DNA of 64,000 bases from Hypericum androsaemum. Lineage: Eukaryota; Streptophyta; Magnoliopsida; Malpighiales; Hypericaceae. This document shows positions 36,669-49,199 of this stretch, piece by piece. Under the pieces are notes generated by a model that was given only the letters and a program-made list of their open reading frames with translations, made no database searches and was not told the DNA's origin. The DNA lies in assembly GCA_963995505.1 (NCBI GenBank), contig OZ023182.1, positions 16,219,619 to 16,283,618 on the forward strand, read 5' to 3'. The translations under genes and the position numbers were made by a program. How positions within the stretch are numbered: position 1 is the first letter of the stretch; every line of letters starts with the position of its first letter.

Positions 36669-39600
36669 ATGGGGGGAAAGAGAGGTGGTTGGCTCTCGTC
36701 TGTGAAGAAAGTCTTCAAATCATCTCCCAAGGAATTACCAGACAAAAAGGTAATTATTCAATTCTATTCCACTTAGTTCTAAGTTTATTATTTTGGAATT
36801 ACATTAACGCCTCGCCTATACTCAATCTGTGACGGAACCTTCCTTTTCTGTTAAGTTCTCCTTACTCCGAAATATTTGCTTTTAAGCTAAACTCAAATGA
36901 TTTTTTTGAATGTTTGATGACAATTAGGATAAGTTTTGATCTTATTTAGAAGACCACTCCCCCAATTTAATGATCGCGTCTCAATGGTTTACAACAGAAA
37001 TTATAAAATAGTACGGGTACTTCGTTTTTATTTATTTATTTATACCATATGATATGATAGTCATATCCCCAATAGACTGAGTAATTCAACTTTATGCGCA
37101 TCTAAATCTCTGATATGAAGTTAATTTCGGTAATGTTTAACACTCGTTAGTAGAGTTTTATCATTATTTAAATATTTTGTCCTACTCGAATATGGATTAG
37201 TGTATGGATTAGTCTATGAAAGCTTAATCAACTAATATAATAGGACTACCACGTAAATTTTCACGGATCTCCAACAAGAACCCCATCACTTTATTTTATA
37301 TCCTTCACAAGCTTCCTCTTTCAAATTTATTAAGGACTGACTAAATATGAGCTGCTCTTTTTTCTTGTATTAATTTCAATGATCAGAAAAAGGAATCCCC
37401 GTGGCCAATTGGTCCCCCCCCCCCCCCCCCCCCCCAACGACCAATGTTGGCCAATCGAAAGCGTAACACCAACGATACTTTCTTTTCATGCCACCAAATT
37501 ATATCACATCACCCACCTTGCTTCAACATGTGAATTCTTTGTTACATCCACATCAATGCCCACACATGTACAAATGAAAATTTTACGATCCTCCACGACT
37601 ACGCCTCGGTATATTAAATAGCTAGAATTTTAACAATTGTCGATTTTATTTAAAAATTACTAATTCAAATATTTTCAATATTGAAGGATTACCGTAAAAT
37701 ATCAAAAAAATATATCATATCCACAATTATTGTTTGATATATTGAAAAATCAATATTTTATGGTCATATATTGGTATGGACGGTAAAATATCAAAATAAA
37801 AATTCGATTCTTCTTTAAGGCAGCTGAAAAATAGATTATTCAAAAATCAAATTTGAATCTTCAATAAACAAATTCATTGTACAATAAAATGGATGAATTA
37901 ATTTTCTACGACTTTTCCACTTTATCAAGAGTCAGATCCGATATTTTGACTTTTCTCAATACTTCAACTTTAAGGATTTAAGCCAATAATTGATTGGCAA
38001 TAGTAACTTTTAGATTGAGACTTGAGTGTTGATTATTGATGACCGAACACAATTTTTCTAATGAGCAGTTTCTGATCTAAATATTAATTTTCAGCAAATT
38101 AAAATATATCTCAGGTACATTAAGAAAAAGTAAAAGCACAATTTATTATTGATTTGCATGAACTGCACATCACTATCGTTTAAAAATATTTGATAGAGTA
38201 ATAGAGATTTTTTAGTTGATGTTCCACCGTATAAATAATATTTTTTTGACAAAACTACCCTAAGTATCATTAAAAATTGAGAAATATGAAAAAACAATTA
38301 TAAAAAATACGAGAGGCAAATGAGATTTTCTTTTTTTTTTCTGATTTGTTTCACAAAATAATTTAAGATCAATTTTTAAAATTATACTTAGAGATATTTT
38401 TATTTAAAAAATCTTCAAATAGGGGCGTGTAAAGAAACTTTTTTACACTGTAAGGTTCCGTGATTTTTGGAAGTCACCTATCCTGATCGTACTCCCGGCC
38501 AAATACGTTTAATCTTGGAATTCTCTCAAAATGTGTGTCAAAAAAGAAGTTGCACTTTGTTGATATGAATAATACCAATCAAATCGCTTAAGCATTTCAG
38601 ACAGAACATATCATTAACTGAGTATTACATAAATGGTCGGATATTATTAAATCACAAAATAATGGTATGCAATTCGATGCGATGAAAGTGGACTTTTTCC
38701 CAAAGTAAAATGGCTAACGATGATGATAATGCAAATGAAATTATCTAGACTTGGCGCAAAAAAGGAAAAATCTTCATCTATGATACAATTAATTTTAAAC
38801 TTGACACCACATATGTGTTACAATAGATTCTAATTAATATGTTAATATTCGATCGAGAAGGAGAATTCTGCGAAGTGGCAACATGAGGCTCCAGAAGTTG
38901 TGTCATTTGAACATTTCCCGGCCGAGAGCTCTCCTGATGTTACCATCAACGAAGAAAGCACAGGGTCAACGCCGGCAGTCGGAGACAGAAATCACGCCAT
39001 TGCGGTGGCCATGGCGACGGCTGCGGCCGCTGAAGCAGCGGTCGCCGCTGCTCAGGCGGCAGCCAAAGTAGTCAGACTGGCCGGGTACGGACGCCACCAC
39101 TCCAAGGAAGACAGAGCTGCTATCATAATACAAGCATACTACCGTGGCTATCTTGTAAGTCTCTAACTACAACTTGATTTTATCGGAGTTCCTACCGAAC
39201 TCGAAACTGGATTTAATTTGCGTAACGCAGGCGAGGCGGGCGTTGCGCGCATTGAAGGGGCTGGTGAGGCTGCAAGCGCTAGTGAGGGGCCACAACGTAC
39301 GGAAGCAAGCCCAAATGACAATGCGGTGCATGCAAGCGCTAGTACGCGTGCAGGCGCGCGTCAAGGCTCGCAGGCTCCAACACAGAAACAACAACGAGGA
39401 TCACCAACAAGACCATGGATTTGTTAGAGCCTCCGGTGCTGATCAAAGGAGGGCGCATGCTGCTGCAATTCTGAAGAGCCCTAGTTATAGGGTGGAATCG
39501 GGTCGGGGTGGTAGAAACCTTAGCCCAGAGATGGCCGGGGAGAGTGGTTCAAGGAGGCATGATGCTCTTGTTAGGAGGGAAAGGGCTCTTGCTTATGCTT

Positions 39601-40599
39601 ATGCCTACCAGGTATGCTTATGCCTATGGTGTCAAGATATATAGTTCGTTTACCACCAAGTATAGTACGTAGATTAACTAATTAGACGTATTGAATTTGA
39701 ACCCCTAGAAAAATAAGTTTTGTTGGATTTTCTGGTTCGACTCGAACATAATTTATTATTTCTATGAACGTCAAAAATGTAGATTTTTTAATCTTGATAT
39801 GTTAAGAAATAGTCTTTCAATTTAATTACTCCAAGTGGATTAATTTGAGTGATTCAAGAGGTAGGAATCATGTGATTGCCATGTTGAAGTTCACGGGTCG
39901 AGTAGTTCAGGTGGCTTCCGTGTGGAAGGAAATCCAAATTCTAACCAACCGCTTGTTTTTTTATTGCAGGAGAAGCAGCAGCACCAGATGTTGGAGTCCA
40001 GTCCAAATGGTCCGGAAAAGCCCCAGTGGGGCTGGAACTGGTTGGAGAGGTGGATGTCAACCCAACCCTACCACGTACGCGAGTTCGGGCCCAATGAGGC
40101 CTCATACATGACACTGGCGACCACCACGACCACGACCACCACCGACGACATGTCCGAGAAGACGGTCGAGATGGAAATGATCACGCCTCCAAGCACAGTG
40201 AACGTCGACTTGGGGCTGTCGGATCCGAAACAGTTCGCATCGGACTACAATGTACCTAGCTACATGGCTCCAACCCAATCCGCCAAGGCCAAGGTCCGCA
40301 GCCAAGGGCCGTCGAAGCAGCTTCGGAACGTCCAACAGGGCCCAACTCTGCCCCAATGGAACCCATCAACCAAAAGAGGGTCCATGGTTGGATCAGGATG
40401 TGACTCATCTAGTTCAGGTGGAGGAACAACAGCTTACATGGCCCCAAAAAGCCCAAGCCCAAAGAGCAACAATGTTAATGTTGGGACGAGGCTCCAGTCT
40501 CGAAGGCATGAGTCTGGCTATAGCCCAGATTTTGGTGGCGGTGATGATTGGAGGATGCCTCCAATTGATGCTCATGTCTGGAGGCAAGACTTTGGTTGA
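36669..40599 (+). CDS. IQ67-domain (IQD) calmodulin-binding protein
   Basis: Four coding exons: 36669-36749, 38861-39154 (or from 38858), 39231-39611, 39970-40599, totalling 461-462 residues. N-terminus [18 protein letters not shown] is the basic IQD start. An Ala-rich helix ([18 protein letters not shown]) leads into the IQ67 domain, with three IQ-type motifs ([38 protein letters not shown]). The intron between YL and ARR is the conserved phase-0 intron of the family. The C-terminal half has the DUF4005 motif [19 protein letters not shown] proteins are plant calmodulin-binding scaffolds linked to microtubules and the plasma membrane. Intron 1 is 2.1 kb and hosts a poly-C run and a Cassandra-like LTR. 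Poly-Thr ([12 protein letters not shown]) in exon 4 is low complexity. Closest subgroup (IQD19-25) is from memory. Confidence 0.93.
37414..37435 (+). repeat. 22-base poly-C homopolymer
   Basis: An uninterrupted run of 22 C in IQD intron 1. Unusual in this AT-rich setting; the exact length may be affected by sequencing or assembly. Confidence 0.85.
38449..38629 (-). mobile_element. Cassandra-like LTR remnant in IQD intron 1
   Basis: Collinear with the LTRs at 62029-62974 in the same orientation, but about 180 bp: the part between GTGATTT and the 5S-like box is deleted. It keeps the 5S-like TCACCTATCCTGATCGTACT region (box C equivalent with one change) and the AGACAGAACATATCAT block. Flanking 5-mers do not match. 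Confidence 0.8.
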
Positions 40600-42194
40600 T
40601 GCAATTCTAGCCTTGTTAATATTCTTATATTTTGTTTGATTGTTGTTTTCGGGCAAGTGGTTTGTCTGGTTTGGGACGTTGCTTTTATGGAAATGTGTTT
40701 GATATTCTTTTCTTATGTCAATGTTGTAATGGAAGTGTATGGATCACCAGTATTTTATGCACAATATAAGTTCTTGTTTTTCTTTAAAATTGACAGTTTA
40801 AATTCACAAGTTACTGGAAAATGCTCACCATAGTGTGTGGTTTGACTTTTTTCTATATATTTTTTTAATTGACATTTTCGGTGAAAGATATTTGTCAAAT
40901 TGATACTTTAGTGACAAATTTCTAACCGTTATTGATTTTTGGTACTCGTGAGGATTGTCATGTCCATGATACATCACTTTTTTTCTTACTTTGTTTGCGT
41001 TAACATGGCAAGTGGGACCCTCCCGGAATATACAAGCGCTTTACTACTTCCATTAGCTTGAGTTCTACTACCAGTGGGCGAAATCCCGAGAAATTTTAGT
41101 CGGTTATGTTTTGTGTTCGAGGAGGCGTACAAGAAGTACAGCGCGTGGGTGGTTCCCACGTACATGTTGATAGAGACGATGAGAAAAAAAATTAATGTGT
41201 CGTAGACGTGATCATCCACACAGACATCATATTGAAAAAATAACTATAGTTAGGAATTTGTTATTAGAAATATCATTTTGATAAATTATTTTCACTAAAA
41301 ATTTTAAATTTGTGAGACTTCTGTCCCAAAAATGAACAACGGACAATTGATTTTTTCCATCTAAGGGATTGGTAAAATTTGTTAACTAACAATTTGTTAC
41401 TATTCATAAGAAATCATAAGACATCAGAAGTACATAACAATTCATTGACCATCTAAGGACTTGTTTGTACTTCTCGTGTAAGCTCCAAAGGGAAAAGCAA
41501 CATTCACCGCACAAATTGATTTTCCAATAATCAGTTGATTTGATCCGGGCTCACATGTGTTTGTTTACGCCCACGAAACAGCGCACCGTGAACATCCCAG
41601 AGCCTCACATGTCAGCTTCCGGTTTCCACAGCTCCTGCCCCACTACGTGTATTTCATCTTTTGTCGTTTCCCTTAAATATATGCCCGACACTGCCGACAT
41701 GACTCCGGTTAAGTTAGATAGTCGTTTTACCACTTTATTCGAAATGAATTAGTCAATTTAGTAGTTTTTGGATAAACCACAAAATATATAACCCCGAAAC
41801 AAAACTCATAAGCTCCAGGCTTAATTGGAAAAAGTTCACTGGTCCATTTTTGTTCGTGTAGTATTAAAAGTATTCCATATTCAAACTTTTAGTATAAAAT
41901 ATGAATTTTAAAAAGTAAAAAATAAACAAAACTAACGTCAAATTATACTATATATATACTAACCCCTCAAAAAAAAAATAATGTGACAATTAAAAAATGT
42001 TGCCCAAGATCCGTTTTGGGCTTTCGCGCTTTCCCAGGACTCTTTTATCTTTCCCAACAATTCAATACCTTTCTTTTCATAGTCAAGCAACCGTATTGCT
42101 CTCCTTTTTTTAAACAAACCCATCCCGAAATAAATTGTCTAATCCATATTCGAGTTAAAATAGATATCAAAAACTGCCAAAATTCTCCAACAAA
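40600..42194. other. Intergenic between IQD and starch synthase I
   Basis: The first part is IQD 3' UTR (to about 40830). A more GC-balanced block at about 41010-41210 and another at 41550-41700 have short open frames without recognisable domains. No gene is called. Confidence 0.4.
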
Positions 42195-42202
42195 TATAAA
42201 TA
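42195..42202 (+). promoter_or_regulatory. Possible TATA box of starch synthase I
   Basis: TATAAATA about 230 bases upstream of the ATG at 42433, followed by a CT-rich leader. Position is plausible but unproven. Confidence 0.4.
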
Positions 42203-42432
42203 CTTTTTCAATACTCAAAACATATTAAACTAGGCCAAGCTCTCTCTTTTGCCACCTTATGAGTCCTAAAGTACATACCTTTACTAGATTTTCTCTTCTT
42301 TAACCTTCCTGTCTAGCTTCTGATTGTGATACCTTCCTTGTCTTGGCTCTTTGTTCACGTGTCTTGGAATTGGACCACTGATCTTTTCCCCATACTTCTC
42401 CCCTCCCTCTCTGTACCATCTCAGTCTCTTCA

Positions 42433-45400
42433 ATGGACTCTGTGAGGCTCAGCACCGGCTTCAAGGGGGGGCTATCCTCCGCCCAATCCTTTCCGGAAAA
42501 AGCAGGCGGCCACAGAGTCTCAAGGCCGTTAGGCCAACTGGGTTTCGGTTATTCTTGGAAGGGAAGGTGTAAAGGTACGAGCTTGACGCTTGCGAGGTAC
42601 GATAAGGGCGAATCCAGACAAGGGTCGCCTGCTGTTGAAGACAACAAGGAGGAGGGGAAAAAAGGGCTCATCTTGGGGCCTGAGAAGGATGAGACTGGTT
42701 CTATTGTTGGGTTCAACTTGATTCCTCTATCCGGTAATGCTTGATTCCTCCTTGTTTCCAATGCGAAGAGTACATATATTCTGTGAGATGGAAGTTTTTT
42801 TAGATAAATTGAATTTTATATCTTCTTGAACTCAGTTAGACTAGGTTGATTTTGGTTTAAGAATGTTAATGGTTTATGCAAGCGATAGCCCCGATTTAGA
42901 GTGCGCCTGTGCTGGCAGTTTGTTTACCGAATTTGATTAAAAGGAAGTAGTAATTCAAGCAGGGGCTGAAAGGAAGGGTTATTGTGGTGTCTCTTTGTGG
43001 TACATCGAGAACCGTAGAGCTTGGTTTTATGCAATCGAAGGTGGCTGCTCTGCAGTTCAGCTGTTGGATACTGGTTTATTTGTACATATTTTCGATGTTC
43101 TTTTCTTGGTTTGCTTGCTGATTGCAAAATAAAATAGAAATACTACGAGTTTCGTCGCCATCAATTTCCAGCACCATTATTGTTGGGGTTGGGGTTGCTG
43201 AAAACATTTGCAAGTTGGCTTGATGCATGTGTAAGCTCTCGCATTTGCATCTCTTTTTTTCCTATGGAGGTCTACAAATTCATCTCCTTTTCATGGGCTA
43301 AGCACATTGAACTGAGTTTCATCCTTTGTTTTCTGTTGTTGACTGACTCTCAGCAACTGACAAGAGAATGTGAACGGGTGCTATCTAAGCTACACACTTT
43401 TGTATTTTCTTCAATAATGATTTAGATATCCTGCCACAAGTTGCAGTTACTGTTATTTCAAGTTGTCAGAATACATTTAGTTGTTATGTGTTTGGGATGT
43501 GGCCGGATGGATTCCTCTGATTAATCTGCATGTAGTAATCCTGGCCCACATCTATTTTTCAACTTATGTTTACGCTTTTGTCCTACAGGTGAATTTGATG
43601 CAGCTGACCTTCATGAAGGTGTAGCTGTTGATAGTAAAGAAGAATATGAAGATTCTGAAAGCACGGATAAGACCAAAATCAGAACGCAGTATAATATCGT
43701 TTTTGTCACTTCTGAAGCGGCCCCATACTCGAAAACTGGAGGACTGGGAGATGTCTGTGGTTCTTTGCCTATAGCTCTAGCAGCAAGAGGACATCGAGTG
43801 ATGGTTGTCTCGCCAAGATATCAACATGGTACTCCTGCTGATAAGAATTATGCTAAGGCCAAAGACTTGGATTGTCCTATAAAGGTGTATTGTGGCGGAG
43901 GAGAGCAAGAAGTTGCCTTCTTCCATGAATATAGGCAAGGTGTAGACTGGGTAAGAAGTTGCATGTAGCTCCACCGTTTATATGCATTGATCTGTATGCT
44001 TGCCTTGTAATTCTGTTGAGTAAATTAACTTCGGAGCACTTTCGATGTTGTTAGAAAATGTGAAAGATATTAAGAATTTATGAAGAGAATTAGTGTGATT
44101 TCATATGCTTTGTTGCAGATTTTTGTTGACCATCCATCATATCATAGACCTGGAAATCCATATGGTGATAGCCACGGTGCATTTGGTGACAACCAGGTAG
44201 GCTACTTTTTGTACTACTTAAATACTTTTTGTCTTCCTTCCGACAATAACTGTTTCTTATATTTTCGTATGCAGTTCCGTTTTACTTTACTTTGCCATGC
44301 TGCATGCGAAGCACCTTTGGTGCTTCCTCTCGGCGGGTACACATATGGAGAGAAATGCCTGTTCCTTGCTAATGACTGGCATGCAGGCCTAGTTCCAGTG
44401 TATGTCCTCTGCTTGTCCATATATAGTATTCGATTGTCGGCAGAACCCGCACTCAGATTTAAGATTCTTAGCTGGAACTGACAGTCCCCGGCATTTTCTG
44501 AATCCAGGCTTTTAGGTGCAAAATATCGTCCATACGGAGTTTATAAGGACGCTCGAAGTATTCTTGTGATACATAACCTCGCACATCAGGTAGATGCTTC
44601 CTTTGTGCTTAGATTTGAATGCTTTGCCTTCTTCTGGTTCAGCTCCTGAGTTTCTGAAGAGAAGTTCAATTCCGGAAAGCTGTATAGATGCAGTAACTAA
44701 GTTGATATTGTGTCAGGGAGTGGAACCTGCTGCAACTTACGGGAACTTAGGACTGCCTACTCAATGGTACGGGGCACTAGAATGGGTGTTCCCGACATGG
44801 GCACGGACCCATGCTCTAGATACAGGAGAAGCTGTAAATGTGCTGAAAGGTGCAGTTGTCTCAGCTGATCGCATTGTGACAGTTAGCCAGGTAGTATTTG
44901 TGCACTAAGTTAAGGCTTCACAGCAATTTGCTTTCTTTCAAATTGTCAAAATCAAAAGACGAAAGAACGTAGTTGATTGATATGAAATATATTCCAGTTA
45001 CATTGATTGTCTTTGCTCTTCTTTTTTTTTACTTTAGGGTTACGCCTGGGAGATAACAACGGTTGAAGGTGGGTATGGCCTACAGGAGCTCTTGAGCAGT
45101 CGAAGGAGCGTTTTGAATGGTATTTTCTTAAACTTTTTGGGCAATGCTTTTTTTTTGGGGAGTGAACTGGGATCGGACATGTCTCTAGGTGGCTTGTTGT
45201 TTCTGATAAAAGCTATTTAATGTTTAGGGATCACGAATGGCATCGACATTGCTGAGTGGGATCCATCAAATGATGCGTGTATTGCTGCAAGTTATTCAGC
45301 AGATGATCTGTCTGGAAAGGTTATTGGCTCTTAGTTTTTCTTCATTCAAAAGTGGTGATGCATGGTTCCTCGTCTGAATCCTTTACCTTTGCAGATTCAA

Positions 45401-47235
45401 TGTAAGATTGCTTTGCAGAAAGAGCTTGGTCTTCCTATTAAGCCCGAGTGTCCGTTGGTAAGAATTTGTTATGTGCTTCTTGTACAGGACTTGGGAAAAG
45501 CTGAACCTTCTCTGCTGCTATTGATTGCGATTGTGCCTTACAGGTTGGATTCATCGGAAGGCTGGATTACCAAAAAGGAATTGACCTCATTAGGTGGGCA
45601 ATTCCTGAACTAGTGGAAGACGATGTTCAATTCGTAAGTGAGTCTCCTGTTATAGCACATGTTGGGTACTTCAAGTTCAGCACTCAAAAGACTTATTCTC
45701 TGAAAGATGACTGAAATACCTTTGCAATTTCTAAGGTCATGCTTGGTTCTGGTGACCCGTTGTATGAAGCGTGGATGAGAGCTACAGAAACAACTTATAA
45801 GGACAAGTTCCGGGGCTGGGTTGGATTTAATGTTCCAGTCTCCCATAGGATAACTGCAGGGTACATGACACATCCGAATGTTTTTCCTTTAACATTGAAA
45901 CATCTCGACAACACTGACTCTGACGTGTCTTTACCAGCTGCGACATTCTATTGATGCCATCAAGATTTGAACCATGTGGTCTTAATCAACTGTATGCCAT
46001 GAGATATGGAACTATTCCTGTTGTTCATGGAACTGGAGGACTTAGGGTGAGTGCTAGCTCTCGGATATTCGATTACTGTTGCTTGAGTGCATCCTAACAT
46101 TATTTCTCCATGTATCAGGATACTGTGCAGACTTTTGATCCTTATGCAAATGATGGGAAAGGGGATGGTACTGGGTATGCTACTATCCTCGGGCCTTTAG
46201 TTTTGTGCTAGACTTATTCGTTGGATGTTCCTTATATGATACTTTAGTGTGGAGCAATCTCCCTTGAGCCTTGCATTGGTTTGATCCCAATCTCCAAGTA
46301 AAATTTATTGGCTTTTAGTCGAACAGTGATATGTGTGCACACCTTGTGATGATGGCAGATGATACGCGAGCAAGCTGTTCATTGAAAGTTCCAAGGCTAG
46401 AATAAGGAAATATTACTACGTAGTTTCAGATTCCTCTGAAACTATGCTATGATGCAAACTCTGTAGTTAATCAACCTGCTAACCTTCTTTTACCATGTGA
46501 AGACAGTTTTTTTAACATCTGCTGCTAGCTCGGTTTATATACGTACAATGCCGGCTTAGTGATTGTGTGCACAATATTGCCTGGTTGAATTTTTATTTGC
46601 AGGTTCAAATCCATTTTCCATTTTGATCTTTATTTACTTTCATATACTAAATTGTTTTGTTGATGCATAACAGATGGACTTTCACTCCATTATCCAAAGA
46701 AAGCATGTTAGGGGTAAGCAAAACAAGACTTGAGTGAACTTTATATTTGATGTATTACATGTTGAAATGTTTTGCAATTCTAGATGCAACTTCAGCCATA
46801 TTATATGCTTATCAATTTAAATGTAACTGAGACATTCCCTTTTCTTTTTGTAATGCCAATGTGCCCTTTCGATCTGAGGAACGTTATGTTGTCTTGGTCA
46901 GTCCTACTCTTGCCCAGTTCTCTCTTCTCAAACGAAGAGCTGACATCTGAGATAAACTTCAACCCTGAAAGACCATGAAATTAGTTCGAGGCTTTTTCCG
47001 CGCAAAGTTGCTTGCTAACTTGAGTATCCTCCTGCTCATGTTCAGCTCACATGTTCTTTTGGTTTCTGTTCCACAGGCATTAAGGGTTGCAATTAAAACT
47101 TACAGAGATCACAGATCATCTTGGGAAGGAATAATGAAGAGAGGGATGGTGAGGGACTACACATGGGAAAATGCTGCTGTTCAATATGAGCAGGTCTTTG
47201 AATGGTCTTTCATTGATCAACCATACATTAAATGA
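42433..47235 (+). CDS. SS1: Starch synthase I, chloroplastic
   Basis: Fifteen coding exons: 42433-42733, 43589-43950, 44119-44196, 44275-44399, 44508-44589, 44717-44890, 45038-45119, 45228-45319, 45395-45457, 45544-45633, 45736-45860, 45938-46046, 46119-46174, 46674-46713, 47077-47235, totalling 645 residues. Transfers glucose from ADP-glucose to alpha-1,4-glucan chains in plastids, mainly elongating short amylopectin chains. The N-terminus is a Ser/Arg-rich transit peptide with a variable linker to about residue 130. The GT5 domain begins at about 135; KTGG (149-152) binds ADP-glucose. GRLDYQKG and the retaining-GT signature [10 protein letters not shown] (Glu about 536) mark the GT1 half, with HGTGGL nearby. 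Ends FIDQPYIK, as dicot SSI does. Convergent with the UGT73-type gene; stop codons are about 390 bases apart. Confidence 0.96.
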
Positions 47236-47622
47236 GCCCAGAAACACGAGCCACAGTTCCGACAACTTTCGGTTCGTTAAGAGTATGAATTTCACATCGA
47301 TTATTATCTTTTACTTACTGTAATTAGGTATATATTTATATGCATCATCGAGGAGGACAAATAAATCGTCTTTCGGGGGTTTTTTAACTGTTCATTCGTT
47401 GTAATAATGCCTTAGTAATACAGAGATGGTTGTTGGTAATGATATGTTTCTCGTGACATGTCAATTTTGATCGAATTCGGATGATCATGAAATACCATCA
47501 AATGATCTGATTCAACTAGCTTGTACGTTCGTACAACCTTTTTTATTTATTAATCCGGACACTTGCCGTTGAAAGGTGTCAAAATTTTCCCAACAGTTTT
47601 CGGCTCTAGCCATTTCTACATT
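47236..47622. other. Convergent 3' region between SS1 and UGT73-type gene
   Basis: 387 bases shared by the 3' UTRs of two genes pointing at each other. AT-rich, no other feature. Polyadenylated transcripts could overlap here. Confidence 0.5.
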
Positions 47623-49122
47623 TCACAGATCTTTATCTCCCTCCTTGTTAGCTAGCTGCATAATATCTTGAATTAGGCTGATGAGGGTCAGGTCAGAAGA
47701 CCCTCCCTCCCCTATAGCTTTTTTTGCTAAACCACTGAGCTCTCTAGCTCGTCCTCTCCTGGCTAGTCCTTCCTCCCCTCCCTCCATCAATGAGCTAATT
47801 CCTTTCCTGACATCTTCTTTCCTGGCCAGAACCCCCGTCTCCTTCTCCTCCTCGATTATGGCACGACGTTCCACTCCGACACTGACACCAATTTTCAGCA
47901 CTTGCACCACAAGCTTCGCATTGCAAAATTGGTCCGCGAAGAGGGGCCAAGTCATCAATGGCACCCCCGCGGTGATCCCTTCCAGGGTCGAGTTCCAACC
48001 GCAATGTGTTATAAACCCCCCAACGGCAGGGTGCGAAAGTATCAACACTTGTGGTGCCCATCCGCGAATCACCATGCCTCTTCCTTTTACCCTTTCCTCG
48101 AATCCTGTTTTGGCAATCCACTCGTCGAGTTGTTCCAGGCTGCTGTTTCCCCTCAGGGCCCAAATGAATGGCCTCGCCGACGCTTCCAACCCGAGGCCGA
48201 GCTCCATCAGCTGCTCCGGTATCAGGTTACACAGTGAACCAAGGCATGTGTATACCACACTTCCGGTCTCTTGATAGTCCATCCACTTCATGAGGTCATT
48301 CGCGGAGGCCTTGTTACCTCTGTCTGCCTTGTCTAAGTTGTTCTCGTTGCATAGCGAAACGGGGCCGATGCACCAGACCTTCCCACCTCCCCTAGCCTTC
48401 TTGTACGCTTCGACGAACGTTGGCTCGAGCTCCCAAAAACTGTTGATGACCACGCCATAGGAAGCTAAATCAGCTTGTATCATCTTGTCAAGTCTCTCCC
48501 AGCGCTGCTGCTTTCCGTCTCGTGTTAGGGGAACCTGCTCCTTGGTAAACTCCATCGCGTCTGGCAACCCGGGAAGGACAAAGTACTGCCTCTCCGGAAT
48601 GGCCTCCAAGAGTTCCCAGTTCATGTGCACGCATCGATCACAGAGGAGCGCGAAGCTGCAGAACCCGTGGAAGGTGATCCTGGGGATGTTGAACTTGTTT
48701 GCGACGTTCAACGTGTACGGAAGGAAAATGTCCGAGATTATGCAGCTTGGCCTCGGGGAGAGCCGCTCTCTGAATAGGATCTCAACTTGGCCTTCCAACA
48801 TGGCGCAAGCATCGAAGAAATTGCAAGATAGTTCATAGAGGTTGGGGAGCATGTCATAATTCTCACATCCTTGGGGTAGGCCAGCTTCCACGGCTGGGAA
48901 GTAAAGCTCGACCACCCGGATATCGAGGCCGGAGTCCCTCGCTCGGGCCAGGGGCGACTCAAACCGGGCAGCATTCAGAGGAGTGGTTACTATGGTGATA
49001 ATAGCGCCACGACAAGCCAAGAGCTTGGCGATATCTACCATGGGGATCATGTGTCCCTGTGCCATGAAGGGGAAGAGCACAAAGTGAGGCTTGCTTATCT
49101 CTTGTTGTGATAGAGAACCCAT
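47623..49122 (-). CDS. UDP-glycosyltransferase, UGT73 family
   Basis: Intronless 499-residue frame of usual UGT length. Catalytic His24 lies in AQGHMIP, with partner Asp about 131 (IISD). The 44-residue PSPG box spans 355-398, from WAPQ to the Gln of FADQ, containing HCGWNS. The final Gln is typical of UDP-glucose users. Family 1 GTs of group D glucosylate small acceptors (flavonoids, brassinosteroids, cytokinins, triterpenes, xenobiotics); the acceptor cannot be read from sequence. The N-terminal HFVLFPFMAQGHMIPMVDIA and the WDP-type C-terminal half place it in UGT73, probably UGT73C-like. No signal peptide or membrane anchor, so cytosolic. Confidence 0.93.
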   Translation of the reverse strand: MGSLSQQEISKPHFVLFPFMAQGHMIPMVDIAKLLACRGAIITIVTTPLNAARFESPLARARDSGLDIRVVELYFPAVEAGLPQGCENYDMLPNLYELSCNFFDACAMLEGQVEILFRERLSPRPSCIISDIFLPYTLNVANKFNIPRITFHGFCSFALLCDRCVHMNWELLEAIPERQYFVLPGLPDAMEFTKEQVPLTRDGKQQRWERLDKMIQADLASYGVVINSFWELEPTFVEAYKKARGGGKVWCIGPVSLCNENNLDKADRGNKASANDLMKWMDYQETGSVVYTCLGSLCNLIPEQLMELGLGLEASARPFIWALRGNSSLEQLDEWIAKTGFEERVKGRGMVIRGWAPQVLILSHPAVGGFITHCGWNSTLEGITAGVPLMTWPLFADQFCNAKLVVQVLKIGVSVGVERRAIIEEEKETGVLARKEDVRKGISSLMEGGEEGLARRGRARELSGLAKKAIGEGGSSDLTLISLIQDIMQLANKEGDKDL

Positions 49123-49187
49123 TTTGGTGATGCAGAAAGGAATTGTTTCAGAGGAAACGATTTTGCCTCTCCAAGAAAGTTACGTTG

Positions 49188-49195
49188 ATTTTATA
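49188..49195 (-). promoter_or_regulatory. TATA box of UGT73-type gene
   Basis: TATAAAAT on the minus strand, about 66 bases upstream of the ATG at 49122. Confidence 0.55.
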
Positions 49196-49199
49196 AATG

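Noticed and set aside
40986..41219. 77-codon minus-strand frame downstream of IQD
   Set aside because: No domain or homology recognised, no splice partners; kept as unassigned intergenic DNA.
47681..48274. Plus-strand 197-codon frame antisense to the UGT73-type gene
   Set aside because: It lies wholly inside the intact UGT coding sequence on the other strand and has no domain; a codon-bias shadow.
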